DNA of 17,477 bases from OLB7 sp966250335 (lineage in GTDB: Bacteria > Bacteroidota > Ignavibacteria > OLB7): the NCBI GenBank assembly GCA_966250335.1, contig CBINGZ010000069.1:1-17477 (forward strand), written 5' to 3'. The notes beneath the pieces were generated by a model, which saw nothing but the letters and a program-made list of their open reading frames with translations, was not told the origin of the DNA and did no database searches. Positions 7,009-13,557 of the stretch are shown here, in pieces; within the stretch, counting starts at the first letter, position 1, and each line of letters opens with the position of its first letter. A program made the translations under genes and the position numbers.

Positions 7009-7575
7009 TTACCGGGCGAAGAAATACTCCAGACCGACATGGGTCCGGCCGATTCCGATCGCGGTCTCCTTCGGCTCGTCGACCGAGACGCCGCCGGAGG
7101 ACTGGCTCCTGCTCAGATCCATATCGAGCAGCGTCACCGCGGCGAAGATGCCGATGTTCCTGGTCGCGAAATACTCCAGACCGAACGCAAGGTAGAGATT
7201 GGTTCTGCTCTCGGTGACCGACTCCGTCGGTCCTTCCGGATCCACGCTGTTGGAGCCGATGTTGACGCCGGCCTGAAGGAACGGATTGATCGGTCCTTCC
7301 AGGAGCACCCGCAGGTACGGGCCGATGGAGATCTGCGTGGCGGAGGCTACATCCTCCTGTGAAGCGGAAACGAGGCCGAGGCCGACACCTGCATGGATCG
7401 ACGGCGAGAACGCATACTGCGCGCTCACGCCGCCTCCCGCGTTGCTGACATTGAAACCGATACCGAACTGTCCGTCAGGTGCGACTGCGCCCGCCTGGGC
7501 CGATGCCTCGACTGCGCCGAACAGGCACGCCGCGGTCGGCAGGATTGCCAGTAGAAGCTGTTTGGTACGTCCCAT
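7009..7575 (-). CDS. Outer-membrane beta-barrel protein
   Basis: This 188-residue protein has a signal peptide (MGRTKQLLLAILPTAACLFG..., cleavage about EASA-QAG at residue 26). The mature part is built of beta-hairpins with alternating residues: FGIGFNVS, IHAGVGLGLV, ISIGPYLRVLL, PFLQAGVNIG, LYLAFGLEYF, IGIFAAVTLL and THVGLEYFFAR. Loops are acidic and Ser/Thr-rich. This fits the generic outer-membrane beta-barrel domain family with about eight strands; the specific function is unknown. The ATG at 7575 has gaggtg about 10 nt upstream, an acceptable Shine-Dalgarno sequence. A small GC hairpin (7611-7626, gcgtcc-gtgc-ggacgc) lies in its leader. The gene is divergent from the MGMT-family gene and lies upstream of the smaller barrel gene. 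Confidence 0.8.
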   Translation of the reverse strand: MGRTKQLLLAILPTAACLFGAVEASAQAGAVAPDGQFGIGFNVSNAGGGVSAQYAFSPSIHAGVGLGLVSASQEDVASATQISIGPYLRVLLEGPINPFLQAGVNIGSNSVDPEGPTESVTESRTNLYLAFGLEYFATRNIGIFAAVTLLDMDLSRSQSSGGVSVDEPKETAIGIGRTHVGLEYFFAR

Positions 7576-7790
7576 ATAACTGACACCTCAGATTGATGAT
7601 ATGATAGCTCGCGTCCGTGCGGACGCCAACATTTCGTCGTGCTCTAACGGTGGGTGAAAGTTCATCGTCCTTTCCCCGTATGGGGCGCCGCAACATAGCG
7701 TAATTTTCCTAAATTCCATCCCATCGAAAGATTATCGGCTTGTTGCTGCCGATTTCCCCTTCGACCACGTACACAACGATTCCAATCCGG

Positions 7791-8153
7791 ATGCAGACGA
7801 GCGATGACTTTTACAGGCGTGTCCATCAGGTGACAACGACGATTCCCACAGGATGCGTAACAACGTACGGCGCCATCGCCCGGTTCCTCGGGGCCGGTAT
7901 GTCGGCGAGGATGGTAGGATATGCGCTCGGTCAGGTGGCCGACGATATGAGCATTCCCTGTCATAGAGTGGTCAACCGCAACGGCGAACTCTCCGGAAAG
8001 ATGCACTTCCCGACGCCGACCTTCATGCGCGATATGCTCGAATCGGAAGGGGTGAGCTTCAGGGGGGAGGCGGTCGATATGGGACGACATTTCTGGGACC
8101 CGGCCGCGACCGCTCCGGCCGAGGGGAAACGGAGGAAGCGTTCGACGACCTAG
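7791..8153 (+). CDS. MGMT-family DNA alkyltransferase-like protein with intact PCHRV cysteine
   Basis: From the ATG at 7791 the protein is 120 residues and corresponds to the DNA-binding/active-site domain of O6-alkylguanine-DNA alkyltransferases without the N-terminal domain. Visible motifs are TTYGAIARFLG (Tyr26, base-flipping tyrosine), SARMVGYAL (Arg40, arginine finger), IPCHRVVNRNG (Cys57, alkyl acceptor) and LLESEGV-type helix DMLESEGV, ending in HFWDP. The layout matches the short stand-alone MGMT-like (ATL/COG3695) proteins. Many of those have Ala or Trp instead of the cysteine; here Cys is kept, so true methyl transfer is possible. A TTG-initiated extension back to 7740 adds a tail unlike the family and is not preferred. 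No Shine-Dalgarno sequence is seen. The basic C-terminus (GKRRKRSTT) may aid DNA binding. Confidence 0.87.
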   Translation: MQTSDDFYRRVHQVTTTIPTGCVTTYGAIARFLGAGMSARMVGYALGQVADDMSIPCHRVVNRNGELSGKMHFPTPTFMRDMLESEGVSFRGEAVDMGRHFWDPAATAPAEGKRRKRSTT

Positions 8154-8178
8154 AGTCCCGCCGCGTTACTCCGATAAC

Positions 8179-8216
8179 AAAAAGGACGTGGCTTCTCCGG
8201 AAGGAGATCCCACGTC
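8179..8216 (-). terminator. Rho-independent terminator of the CAP-domain gene
   Basis: ggacgtgg (8184-8191) pairs with ccacgtcc (8209-8216), and an inner stem tctcc/ggaga (8194-8198/8203-8207) closes on a GGAA loop. On the - strand the stem is followed at once by five T residues (complement of 8179-8183). It lies 51 bp after the CAP gene's stop codon. The hairpin may also slow + strand transcription leaving the MGMT-family gene. Confidence 0.8.
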
Positions 8217-8267
8217 CGTTCGATATTTACACGGTGCGATATTATCGCCCTGCGATGCTCCGTCTCT

Positions 8268-8801
8268 CTACTTCGAGAACGAGATCTGCACATCCATCGG
8301 GTCCTGCTGGATGAAGATCTCCGTGAAGTAGTACATGCCGTCCGGGCTGCGGGCCACGCCGATGCCGGTTTTGCTGTAATCGAACTCCATGTTGGTCCGG
8401 TGTCCGGAGCTGGCGAGCCATCCTTTCAGCGCCTCCTCGACCGGCATCTTGCCGTTGTTGTTGCGCTGAAGGTTTTCGCCGGCCACCGAGTATCCCATTC
8501 CTTCGCGGATGGGGGTCATCCGCTCGCGGAATCCGTCATGGCAGAACCGGATCTCTCCACTCGCCATCTTCTGGCTGTAGGCGCGGGCATGGGCGCTGAG
8601 GGTGGAGTCCATCACCAGGGGGCGCAACCCTTCGGCGGTGCGATGCTTGTTCACGAGCCAGAGTACCTGCTGGGCCATCCGCTCCATCTCGGTATCGACC
8701 GGATCGGCCTGTGTCTCAACAGCACAGAGGGTCGCACACCCCAACACGAGACTCATCAGTAGACATATGCGTGCGACGCGATTCCTGGGGGAAAGGATCA
8801 T
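8268..8801 (-). CDS. Secreted CAP/SCP-domain protein
   Basis: This 177-residue protein has an N-terminal signal sequence (RNRVARICLLMSLVLGCATL). Cleavage could be near ETQA-DP at residue 32; LVLGC at 18-22 resembles, imperfectly, a lipobox, so a lipoprotein is possible. Residues 40-165 form a CAP domain: SAHARAYSQKMA (His71), FCHDGF (His88), AGENLQ (Glu109), WLASSGHRTNM (His134) and YYFTEIFIQ (Glu161), matching the His/Glu cleft pattern of the superfamily. Bacterial CAP proteins are exported and of mostly unknown biochemical function. The ATG at 8801 has no Shine-Dalgarno sequence; the 137-bp upstream gap is AT-rich (8862-8905) and probably holds the promoter, though no convincing -35/-10 pair could be fixed. 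A terminator follows, so the gene is probably monocistronic. Confidence 0.9.
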   Translation of the reverse strand: MILSPRNRVARICLLMSLVLGCATLCAVETQADPVDTEMERMAQQVLWLVNKHRTAEGLRPLVMDSTLSAHARAYSQKMASGEIRFCHDGFRERMTPIREGMGYSVAGENLQRNNNGKMPVEEALKGWLASSGHRTNMEFDYSKTGIGVARSPDGMYYFTEIFIQQDPMDVQISFSK

Positions 8802-8938
8802 GGATAAGAGCAGTTAGAGAGAATAGGGAGGGAACAAGAACTCTCTTCAACAAACGGAGATTCCGAAAAAATATTTTTCAGTAATCCCCTTGCTGACAAT
8901 ATTGTAATCCAGTTTTCTCCGACCCGCCCCCTATCCTG

Positions 8939-9661
8939 CTACTTTCTCGCCTCCACGAAGAGCCCTCCTCTGGTGTCGAGCTTCTCCACGTCGGCGATCT
9001 CCCCCACGCCGAAGGAGTGTTCCGTGATATCGCGGAAGCCGGCCTCGGAGAGGAGTCGGCGCATCTCCGCGAAGTTGTACATCCAGCGGTGGTTGCTGTA
9101 TTTGTTGTTGAACCCGGTGGTATCCCCCGTCACGAACTTCTGGATCTTTTCTATCCCTCCGCGATCATAATCGGCCAGCGCCTCCCGCATCACCTCCACC
9201 GATCCCTCCAGCGACGGCACGCAGATTCTGACGAGCCCCCCCGGCGCCAGCACGCGGCGGCATTCCTTTGCCAGGGCCTCGGCTTCTTTCCTCTCCAGAT
9301 GTTCGAAGAAATGGCTGGAGAAGATCGCCGGGACCGAGTCGTCGGTGAAGGGGAGCCCGGCGGTGAGCTCGTGATGGAGCACGTCGCTGCGATGGACCTT
9401 CTGCAGGATCGTCTCCGCCGAATAGTTGCGGGCGCTGTTGGTCTGTCGGTGGATCAGACGGACGAGCGGGCGGGGGATCTTCTTCAGAAAAAGATAGACC
9501 CCCCCGTCGATCCCGAGCCAGTTGGGGGGATTATCGAGTCCGCAGCCGATATTGAGTCCGGCGTAGCGCCGGTCGAACGGAGTTCTCCGGCGCTTCCGTT
9601 TGAGCAGGGCGGGGTTGACGACCTCCCAGATCATCCACTGCAGCAGATCCTTGATTCGCAT
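8939..9661 (-). CDS. Class I SAM-dependent methyltransferase
   Basis: From the ATG at 9661 the protein is 240 residues. Motif I is LNIGCGLDN (36-44) followed by the acidic WLGID at 48-52. The post-I region LPFTDDSVPAIFSSHFFEHL (103-122) and RRVLAPGGLVRICVPSLEG (135-153) are typical of Methyltransf_11-type enzymes. The HFFEHL/VPSLEG pattern occurs often in methyltransferases of surface-glycan clusters; the substrate cannot be told. Residues 60-95 form an insertion between the SAM loop and the catalytic core. A longer reading back to 9802 would overlap proS and adds an Arg/Ser/Pro-rich stretch that looks non-coding, so the ATG at 9661 is chosen. It follows proS by 34 bp and is probably co-transcribed. 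Confidence 0.87.
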   Translation of the reverse strand: MRIKDLLQWMIWEVVNPALLKRKRRRTPFDRRYAGLNIGCGLDNPPNWLGIDGGVYLFLKKIPRPLVRLIHRQTNSARNYSAETILQKVHRSDVLHHELTAGLPFTDDSVPAIFSSHFFEHLERKEAEALAKECRRVLAPGGLVRICVPSLEGSVEVMREALADYDRGGIEKIQKFVTGDTTGFNNKYSNHRWMYNFAEMRRLLSEAGFRDITEHSFGVGEIADVEKLDTRGGLFVEARK

Positions 9662-9695
9662 GGTCTTCCGATATATGCCTGGTCGTTCGTCGGCG

Positions 9696-11138
9696 TCAGT
9701 ATGCCTTTGCGAAGAGCGCGACCTCGGTCGCCTCCTGGCCGGTAAGGAAGCAGGGGGCGGTTCCTCCGGGCTGGTCGATCGGGAAGCAGCGGATCGTGGC
9801 ACCGGTCTCCTCCTTCAGGGCCCGCTCCTCTCCGTCGGTGCCGGCCCAGCGGCAGCGGGCCCATTTCCCCTCGGCGACCACCTGGCGGAACTGTTCCACG
9901 GAGGTGACGTCGACGATGTTGGCGTCGCGGAAATCGATGGCGCGCCGGAGCAGATCGCGCTGGATCTCCTCCAGCCACTGACGGGCGGTGACGGCGACCT
10001 CGGCGGTCGGTATCCCGAACTGCTTCCCTTCCTTGCCGGGGCGGTCGCGGCGCGCGAAGACGACGGCGTCCTTCGCCACATCCTTCGGGCCGATCTCGAT
10101 ACGGAGCGGCACGCCCCGCATCTCCCACTCGTTGAACTTCCAGCCGGCGGTCTCCTGTTCGCTCATGTCGCTCTTGACCCGGATCCCCGCATCGCGCAGC
10201 AGTCCCTCCACCTGGGCGACCTTCTCGCGGACGGCGGGCTTATCCTCATCCTTGTTCCAGATCGGGACGATGATCGCCTGGATCGGGGCGAGGCGGGGGG
10301 GAATGATCAGCCCCTTGTCGTCGCCGTGGGTCATGATCACCCCGCCGACCATCCGGGTGCTCACCCCCCAGGAGGTCTGCCAGACGTACTCGACGTCTCC
10401 TCTCTCGGTCTGATATTTCGTCTCGAACGCGCGGGCGAAGTTCTGTCCCAGGTTATGACTGGTGCCCGACTGAAGCGCCTTGCCGTCCCCCATCATCGCC
10501 TCGATGGTATAGGAGCGGACGGCCCCCGCGAACTTCTCGATGTTCGACTTCCGTCCCGGGATCACCGGGATGGCGGCCTCGTTGATCGCGAAGTCGGTGT
10601 AGACGTCGAGCATCCGCAGCGTCTCCTCCTCGGCCTCCTCGGCCGTGGCGTGCGCCGTATGTCCTTCCTGCCAGAGGAACTCGGAGGTACGGAGGAAGGG
10701 GCGTGTGCGAAGCTCCCAGCGCACCACGTTCGCCCACTGGTTGATGAGGATCGGAAGATCGCGATACGACTTGATCCACTGGGCGTACATATGATTGATG
10801 ATCGTCTCCGAGGTCGGACGCACCACCAGCGGTTCCTCCAGCTTCTTCCCTCCCGCATGGGTCACAAGGGCCAGTTCCGGCGAGAAGCCCTCCACATGCT
10901 CGGCTTCCTTCTGGATAAAGGAGTAGGGGATGAACATCGGGAAGTAGGCGTTCTCATGCCCTGTCGCCTTGAACCGCGCGTCGAGCTGGTCGCGGATATG
11001 CTCCCAGAGAGCATAGCCGTAGGGGCGGATGACCATGGTCCCCTTGACCGGGCCGTAGTCGACAAGCTGGGCGCGCTGAATCACCTCTATATACCAGGCC
11101 GCGTAATCCTGGCTGCGCGGCGTGACCGCTTCTGACAT
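9696..11138 (-). CDS. proS: Prolyl-tRNA synthetase, archaeal/eukaryotic-like type
   Basis: The product is 480 residues, the standard length for the short ProS type that lacks the editing insertion of the E. coli form. Class II motifs are visible: VRPTSET (106-112), motif 2 in RTRPFLRTSEFLWQEGHTAH (144-163), GTSHNLGQNF (225-234) and motif 3 in GDDKGLIIPPRLAP (272-285). The anticodon-binding domain follows, and the C-terminal domain ends FAKAY, the conserved terminal tyrosine of this type. The zinc site of the C-terminal domain looks degenerate: two of the four usual cysteines seem replaced (RCRWAGTDGEER and PCFLTGQ), as I recall for Bacteroidota enzymes. It charges tRNA-Pro in the cytoplasm. 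The ATG at 11138 opens the family-typical N-terminus; aacagaggttccatc upstream contains a GAGG with wide spacing. Confidence 0.96.
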   Translation of the reverse strand: MSEAVTPRSQDYAAWYIEVIQRAQLVDYGPVKGTMVIRPYGYALWEHIRDQLDARFKATGHENAYFPMFIPYSFIQKEAEHVEGFSPELALVTHAGGKKLEEPLVVRPTSETIINHMYAQWIKSYRDLPILINQWANVVRWELRTRPFLRTSEFLWQEGHTAHATAEEAEEETLRMLDVYTDFAINEAAIPVIPGRKSNIEKFAGAVRSYTIEAMMGDGKALQSGTSHNLGQNFARAFETKYQTERGDVEYVWQTSWGVSTRMVGGVIMTHGDDKGLIIPPRLAPIQAIIVPIWNKDEDKPAVREKVAQVEGLLRDAGIRVKSDMSEQETAGWKFNEWEMRGVPLRIEIGPKDVAKDAVVFARRDRPGKEGKQFGIPTAEVAVTARQWLEEIQRDLLRRAIDFRDANIVDVTSVEQFRQVVAEGKWARCRWAGTDGEERALKEETGATIRCFPIDQPGGTAPCFLTGQEATEVALFAKAY

Positions 11139-11207
11139 GATGGAACCTCTGTTCGTGCTCGTTTGATCGGTTCGATTCGGATTGAACGGCGAATATACGG
11201 GTTCGCC

Positions 11208-11256
11208 CGAAACGGCACGGGGAGACGAGGTCCCCTCGACCCCGTCCCCCCGTTCG
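11208..11256 (-). terminator. Large GC-rich hairpin between the T9SS cargo gene and proS
   Basis: Three nested stems can be read: CGAaACGG (11208-11215) with ccgttcg (11250-11256), acgggg (11217-11222) with ccccgt (11240-11245), and cgagg (11226-11230) with cctcg (11234-11238) around a tcc loop. A further ggcgaa/ttcgcc hairpin is at 11188-11207. The structure begins 18 bp after the stop of the upstream gene. No T run follows, so it is a likely transcript end or a leader structure of proS. Confidence 0.5.
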
Positions 11257-11274
11257 AAGGGAGCGACTCCGTTA

Positions 11275-13143
11275 TCAGTCGGTCACCACGATGCTTCGTG
11301 TCTCGCGGGTATCCCCCGCGGTCATCCGCACCAGGTAGGTGCCGGCGCTCCATCCCTCGGTGTCGATCGGGATGCGGGTCGCGCCGCTCGTCAGTTCCAT
11401 TGTCTCACTGTAGACCGTTCTTCCGGTGACGTCGGTGACGACGATCGAGACCGTCGCGTCGGACTCGAGGAGGTAGTCGAGAGTGAAGCCGATTCCCTTT
11501 CTGATCGGATTCGGATATGCCGTCAGTTTCGATCCGGCGTCGGCGTCGCCGGTCACGGTGGAAGTGAGGTTATCCGACATGATGATATTGACGGAGTCGG
11601 AGACCCACGGGGTCGTCTGGTTCATGTCATGCGCATCACGCGGGCCGGCCGGGAGGTCGGGACGGATGCCGATGGTGCCGCAGAGGGGATCGTTGCAGAT
11701 CTCCGGGCGATCATACACCCTCACACGCGCCGTGATCTCCCGGTCCGGCGCATAGAACAGGGGTTGAAAGTCCGCCGTGGTCCTGACGAACGGCGGGGTT
11801 GCGAGCTGGGGGGTGACGATGAAATCCTGGCAGAATGTCTGCGTCGTCAGGTTCTGCCGGGTGTTCGTCAGGTAGAGCTGCTGGCTCTGGGCTCCGGACC
11901 ATCCGACGGCGTTGGTCAGACCGCAGGCAATCACGCTGTAGGCGTCTCCGGAGTTCGTGATGGGAGGGGCGACGTTGATCGACCATCCCTGATTCACATC
12001 CGAGTTCCCCTGGACCCGCGCGGGGGGGAAGAAGACCAGATTCGGATCGACCTTGGTGAGATAGAGATCGTAATTGCCGGGGGCGCCGGGAGCGTTGAAG
12101 ACCAGGCCGGTGCCGATGAAGAACCCTGCCTCTCTGGGAGAGGTCGCCGGAACTTCCACGACTCCCATCATCTCGTCCCAGCCGCCCCAGCCGTGAGTCG
12201 TCACGCCGCCGACGAGCGCCCCCGTTGCGCTGGTCACCCTCATCAGCATCGCCTCGGAGGAGAAGGGAACACCGTTGCCGGAGTTGCCGGCGAGGACGAA
12301 GTTCCCGGTGTTCGGTCCGGCAGGATCGCATTGCCGGATACAGCGTGTCCCCTCGTCGCTCCCCGCGATACCGTAGGAATTCGCCCAGATGAGGTTCCCG
12401 GCGAACGAAGCCACCTGTGCCGTGAAGACGTTGGCATCGGGGCCGGGGAAGCTGTGGGTCGCTCCGGTCGCCACGATTTCCGCGCCATACGTGCTGCTGT
12501 TGGGCGCTTGAGCGAGCGAGAAGAAGTAATCGTCGTTCGATCCACCGTAGTAGGCGATCCAGATGCGAGGGCCGTTCGGAAAGATACAGGCGATCAATCC
12601 ATCGAGGCCGCCGTGACCGGCCGTGGATCTGCCGCAGATTACCAGGGGCTTGTATGAGCTCCCCGGCAGCTCATCGATGTCGTATGCCTGCTCGTCTTCG
12701 TCCGGAAAACCGTACTTCCAGGCCCAGATCACATTGCCGGCCGGATCGATCTTCAGAATGAAGGCGTCGTCCTGGTTCTGCACCCTGTCATGGGTGTATC
12801 CGGTGATGACGTAATTGCCGTCGGCGAGCTGGTGGATATCCTTCCCGTAGTCGTCTCCCCCGAGATCGTAGGTCTTTTCGACCAGGACCGTCGGCGGGCA
12901 GTTGTTGGCGGCGACGAAGTAGACGTCCATGTCGGTCGAGTTGGGACTGTTCGATTCGCCGGTGGCGAGCCAGACCCCCGCCGGAGTCTGCTGGACTCCG
13001 GTACGTCCGGCTTCGATAAGGATTCCCCCGTAGTTCGCCTGGAACTGCGCGGTTGCCGTGGTGCAGGCGAGCGCGCAGAGGAGCGGAACGGCTCCCGCGA
13101 TCGACCGGCATTTCCCTGCAAGTCTGTTTCTCAAGGTTCGCAT
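11275..13143 (-). CDS. T9SS cargo protein with beta-propeller-like body and type A sorting domain
   Basis: From the ATG at 13143 the protein is 622 residues. It begins with a signal peptide cleaved about at TATA-QFQ (residue 32). Residues 85-370 contain recurring blocks such as DAFILKIDPAGNVIWAWKYG, GNLIWANSYG and DLYLTKVDPNL, alternating with DGNYVITGYT-like strands; this resembles the repeated blades of secreted propellers. The last ~84 residues are a T9SS type A C-terminal domain: AYPNP at 542-546, SIVVTDVTGRTVY, SAGTYLVRM and a final RSIVVTD. Such proteins cross the inner membrane by Sec and the outer membrane by T9SS, after which the domain is usually removed. The start is fixed by GGAGGT four bases before the ATG; a longer reading back to 13512 adds a Pro/Ser/His-rich stretch encoded by tandem repeats and precedes the signal peptide, so it is rejected. 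The ligand or enzymatic function is unknown. Confidence 0.9.
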   Translation of the reverse strand: MRTLRNRLAGKCRSIAGAVPLLCALACTTATAQFQANYGGILIEAGRTGVQQTPAGVWLATGESNSPNSTDMDVYFVAANNCPPTVLVEKTYDLGGDDYGKDIHQLADGNYVITGYTHDRVQNQDDAFILKIDPAGNVIWAWKYGFPDEDEQAYDIDELPGSSYKPLVICGRSTAGHGGLDGLIACIFPNGPRIWIAYYGGSNDDYFFSLAQAPNSSTYGAEIVATGATHSFPGPDANVFTAQVASFAGNLIWANSYGIAGSDEGTRCIRQCDPAGPNTGNFVLAGNSGNGVPFSSEAMLMRVTSATGALVGGVTTHGWGGWDEMMGVVEVPATSPREAGFFIGTGLVFNAPGAPGNYDLYLTKVDPNLVFFPPARVQGNSDVNQGWSINVAPPITNSGDAYSVIACGLTNAVGWSGAQSQQLYLTNTRQNLTTQTFCQDFIVTPQLATPPFVRTTADFQPLFYAPDREITARVRVYDRPEICNDPLCGTIGIRPDLPAGPRDAHDMNQTTPWVSDSVNIIMSDNLTSTVTGDADAGSKLTAYPNPIRKGIGFTLDYLLESDATVSIVVTDVTGRTVYSETMELTSGATRIPIDTEGWSAGTYLVRMTAGDTRETRSIVVTD

Positions 13144-13147
13144 CGTG

Positions 13148-13153
13148 ACCTCC
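13148..13153 (-). promoter_or_regulatory. Shine-Dalgarno site deciding the T9SS cargo start
   Basis: The - strand reads GGAGGT, a 4-base spacer, then ATG at 13143. This is one of the strongest ribosome-binding sites in the window, and it selects the start that places the signal peptide at the N-terminus. Confidence 0.75.
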
Positions 13154-13346
13154 ATGATGGTCCGTGGTGCTGGATGGTGCGTCGTGGCTTCCTTCGCCGA
13201 CCCTTGCCGTGAGACTATTCGGAGGGATAGAGCGGAGGCGGGTGACGACGCCTGGATTGAGGTGTGTCCGGTGGGGTGAGGACACGTATGGAAGATCGGC
13301 GGCGCGATCGCGATTCTCCACGGGGAACGAGTCGGTGGCCGGTTCG

Positions 13347-13420
13347 GGTGAGCAGATGGCGAAGACGGATGAGCAGACGGCGGGGATAGGTGAGCAGGCG
13401 GGCGAGCAGACGGCGACGGG
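13347..13420. repeat. Imperfect 21-bp tandem repeat upstream of the T9SS cargo gene
   Basis: The core tgagcag occurs at 13349, 13370 and 13391 with exact 21-bp spacing. A fourth copy, cgagcag, at 13403 follows after a shortened 12-bp unit. The sequence after each core is similar (atggcg, acggcg, gcgggc, acggcg). It lies in the gene-free stretch 13144-13528, which otherwise shows no supported gene. Confidence 0.7.
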
Positions 13421-13528
13421 GCGCAGGGAAAAGGGCCGTTCGGCGGCGGCATCTCCTTAATGATGTGTATCGCGGATTGCGATATTCGCAGGCCGATATC
13501 TTTTTGCGACACATTCGATAGAAATATC

Positions 13529-13557
13529 TTGACCTTTATTTATCGTATTACTACATT
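13529..13557 (+). promoter_or_regulatory. Candidate sigma70-type promoter reading toward 14047
   Basis: TTGACC (13529-13534), 17 bases, then TACATT (13552-13557) gives five and four matches to the -35 and -10 consensus. The same bases read as TACATTTA approximate the Bacteroidota -7 element TAnnTTTG. The local AT-rich composition is unlike the rest of the window. The predicted start of transcription is about 13564, some 480 bp before the next annotated gene. Confidence 0.5.

Larger units (their letters stand above)
13144..13528. other. GC-rich gene-free leader region of the T9SS cargo gene
   Basis: No reading frame here has a signal, motif or ribosome-binding site that supports a gene. It contains the 21-bp tandem repeat and, at 13478-13490, the dyad TGCGA-TAT-TCGCA with another TGCGA at 13505-13509. 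Composition changes sharply from very GC-rich to AT-rich at about 13455. The promoter of the - strand cargo gene should lie in the AT-rich end, but I could not fix it. Confidence 0.5.

Noticed and set aside
6870..7040. N-terminal extension of the small barrel protein to an ATG at 7040
   Set aside because: It would overlap the end of the upstream barrel gene and put 57 unrelated residues before a perfect signal peptide; GTG at 6869 explains the protein better.
7740..7790. TTG-initiated extension of the MGMT-family protein
   Set aside because: The added residues (LLPISPSTTYTTIP) do not resemble the family, which normally begins near the DDFYRRV helix.
8860..8905. Promoter for the CAP gene around TTGTCA on the - strand
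   Set aside because: The -35-like hexamer has no acceptable -10 partner at 16-18 bases; AT-richness alone is not enough to annotate it.
9662..9802. Upstream extension of the methyltransferase
   Set aside because: Arg/Ser/Pro-rich residues overlapping the proS 3' end; ATG at 9661 starts the protein naturally.
9600..11135. 511-residue + strand frame opposite proS
   Set aside because: It is antisense to an unmistakable prolyl-tRNA synthetase and has no domain, only Gly/Asp/Arg/Leu-rich sequence.
11182..12657. 491-residue + strand frame opposite the T9SS cargo gene
   Set aside because: No motifs, charged low-complexity composition, and the opposite strand has signal peptide, propeller-like blocks and a sorting domain.
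13144..13512. Extension of the T9SS cargo protein to 13512
   Set aside because: The extension is Pro/Ser/His-rich, encoded by the 21-bp tandem repeat, and would bury the signal peptide; the GGAGGT-ATG at 13143 is decisive.
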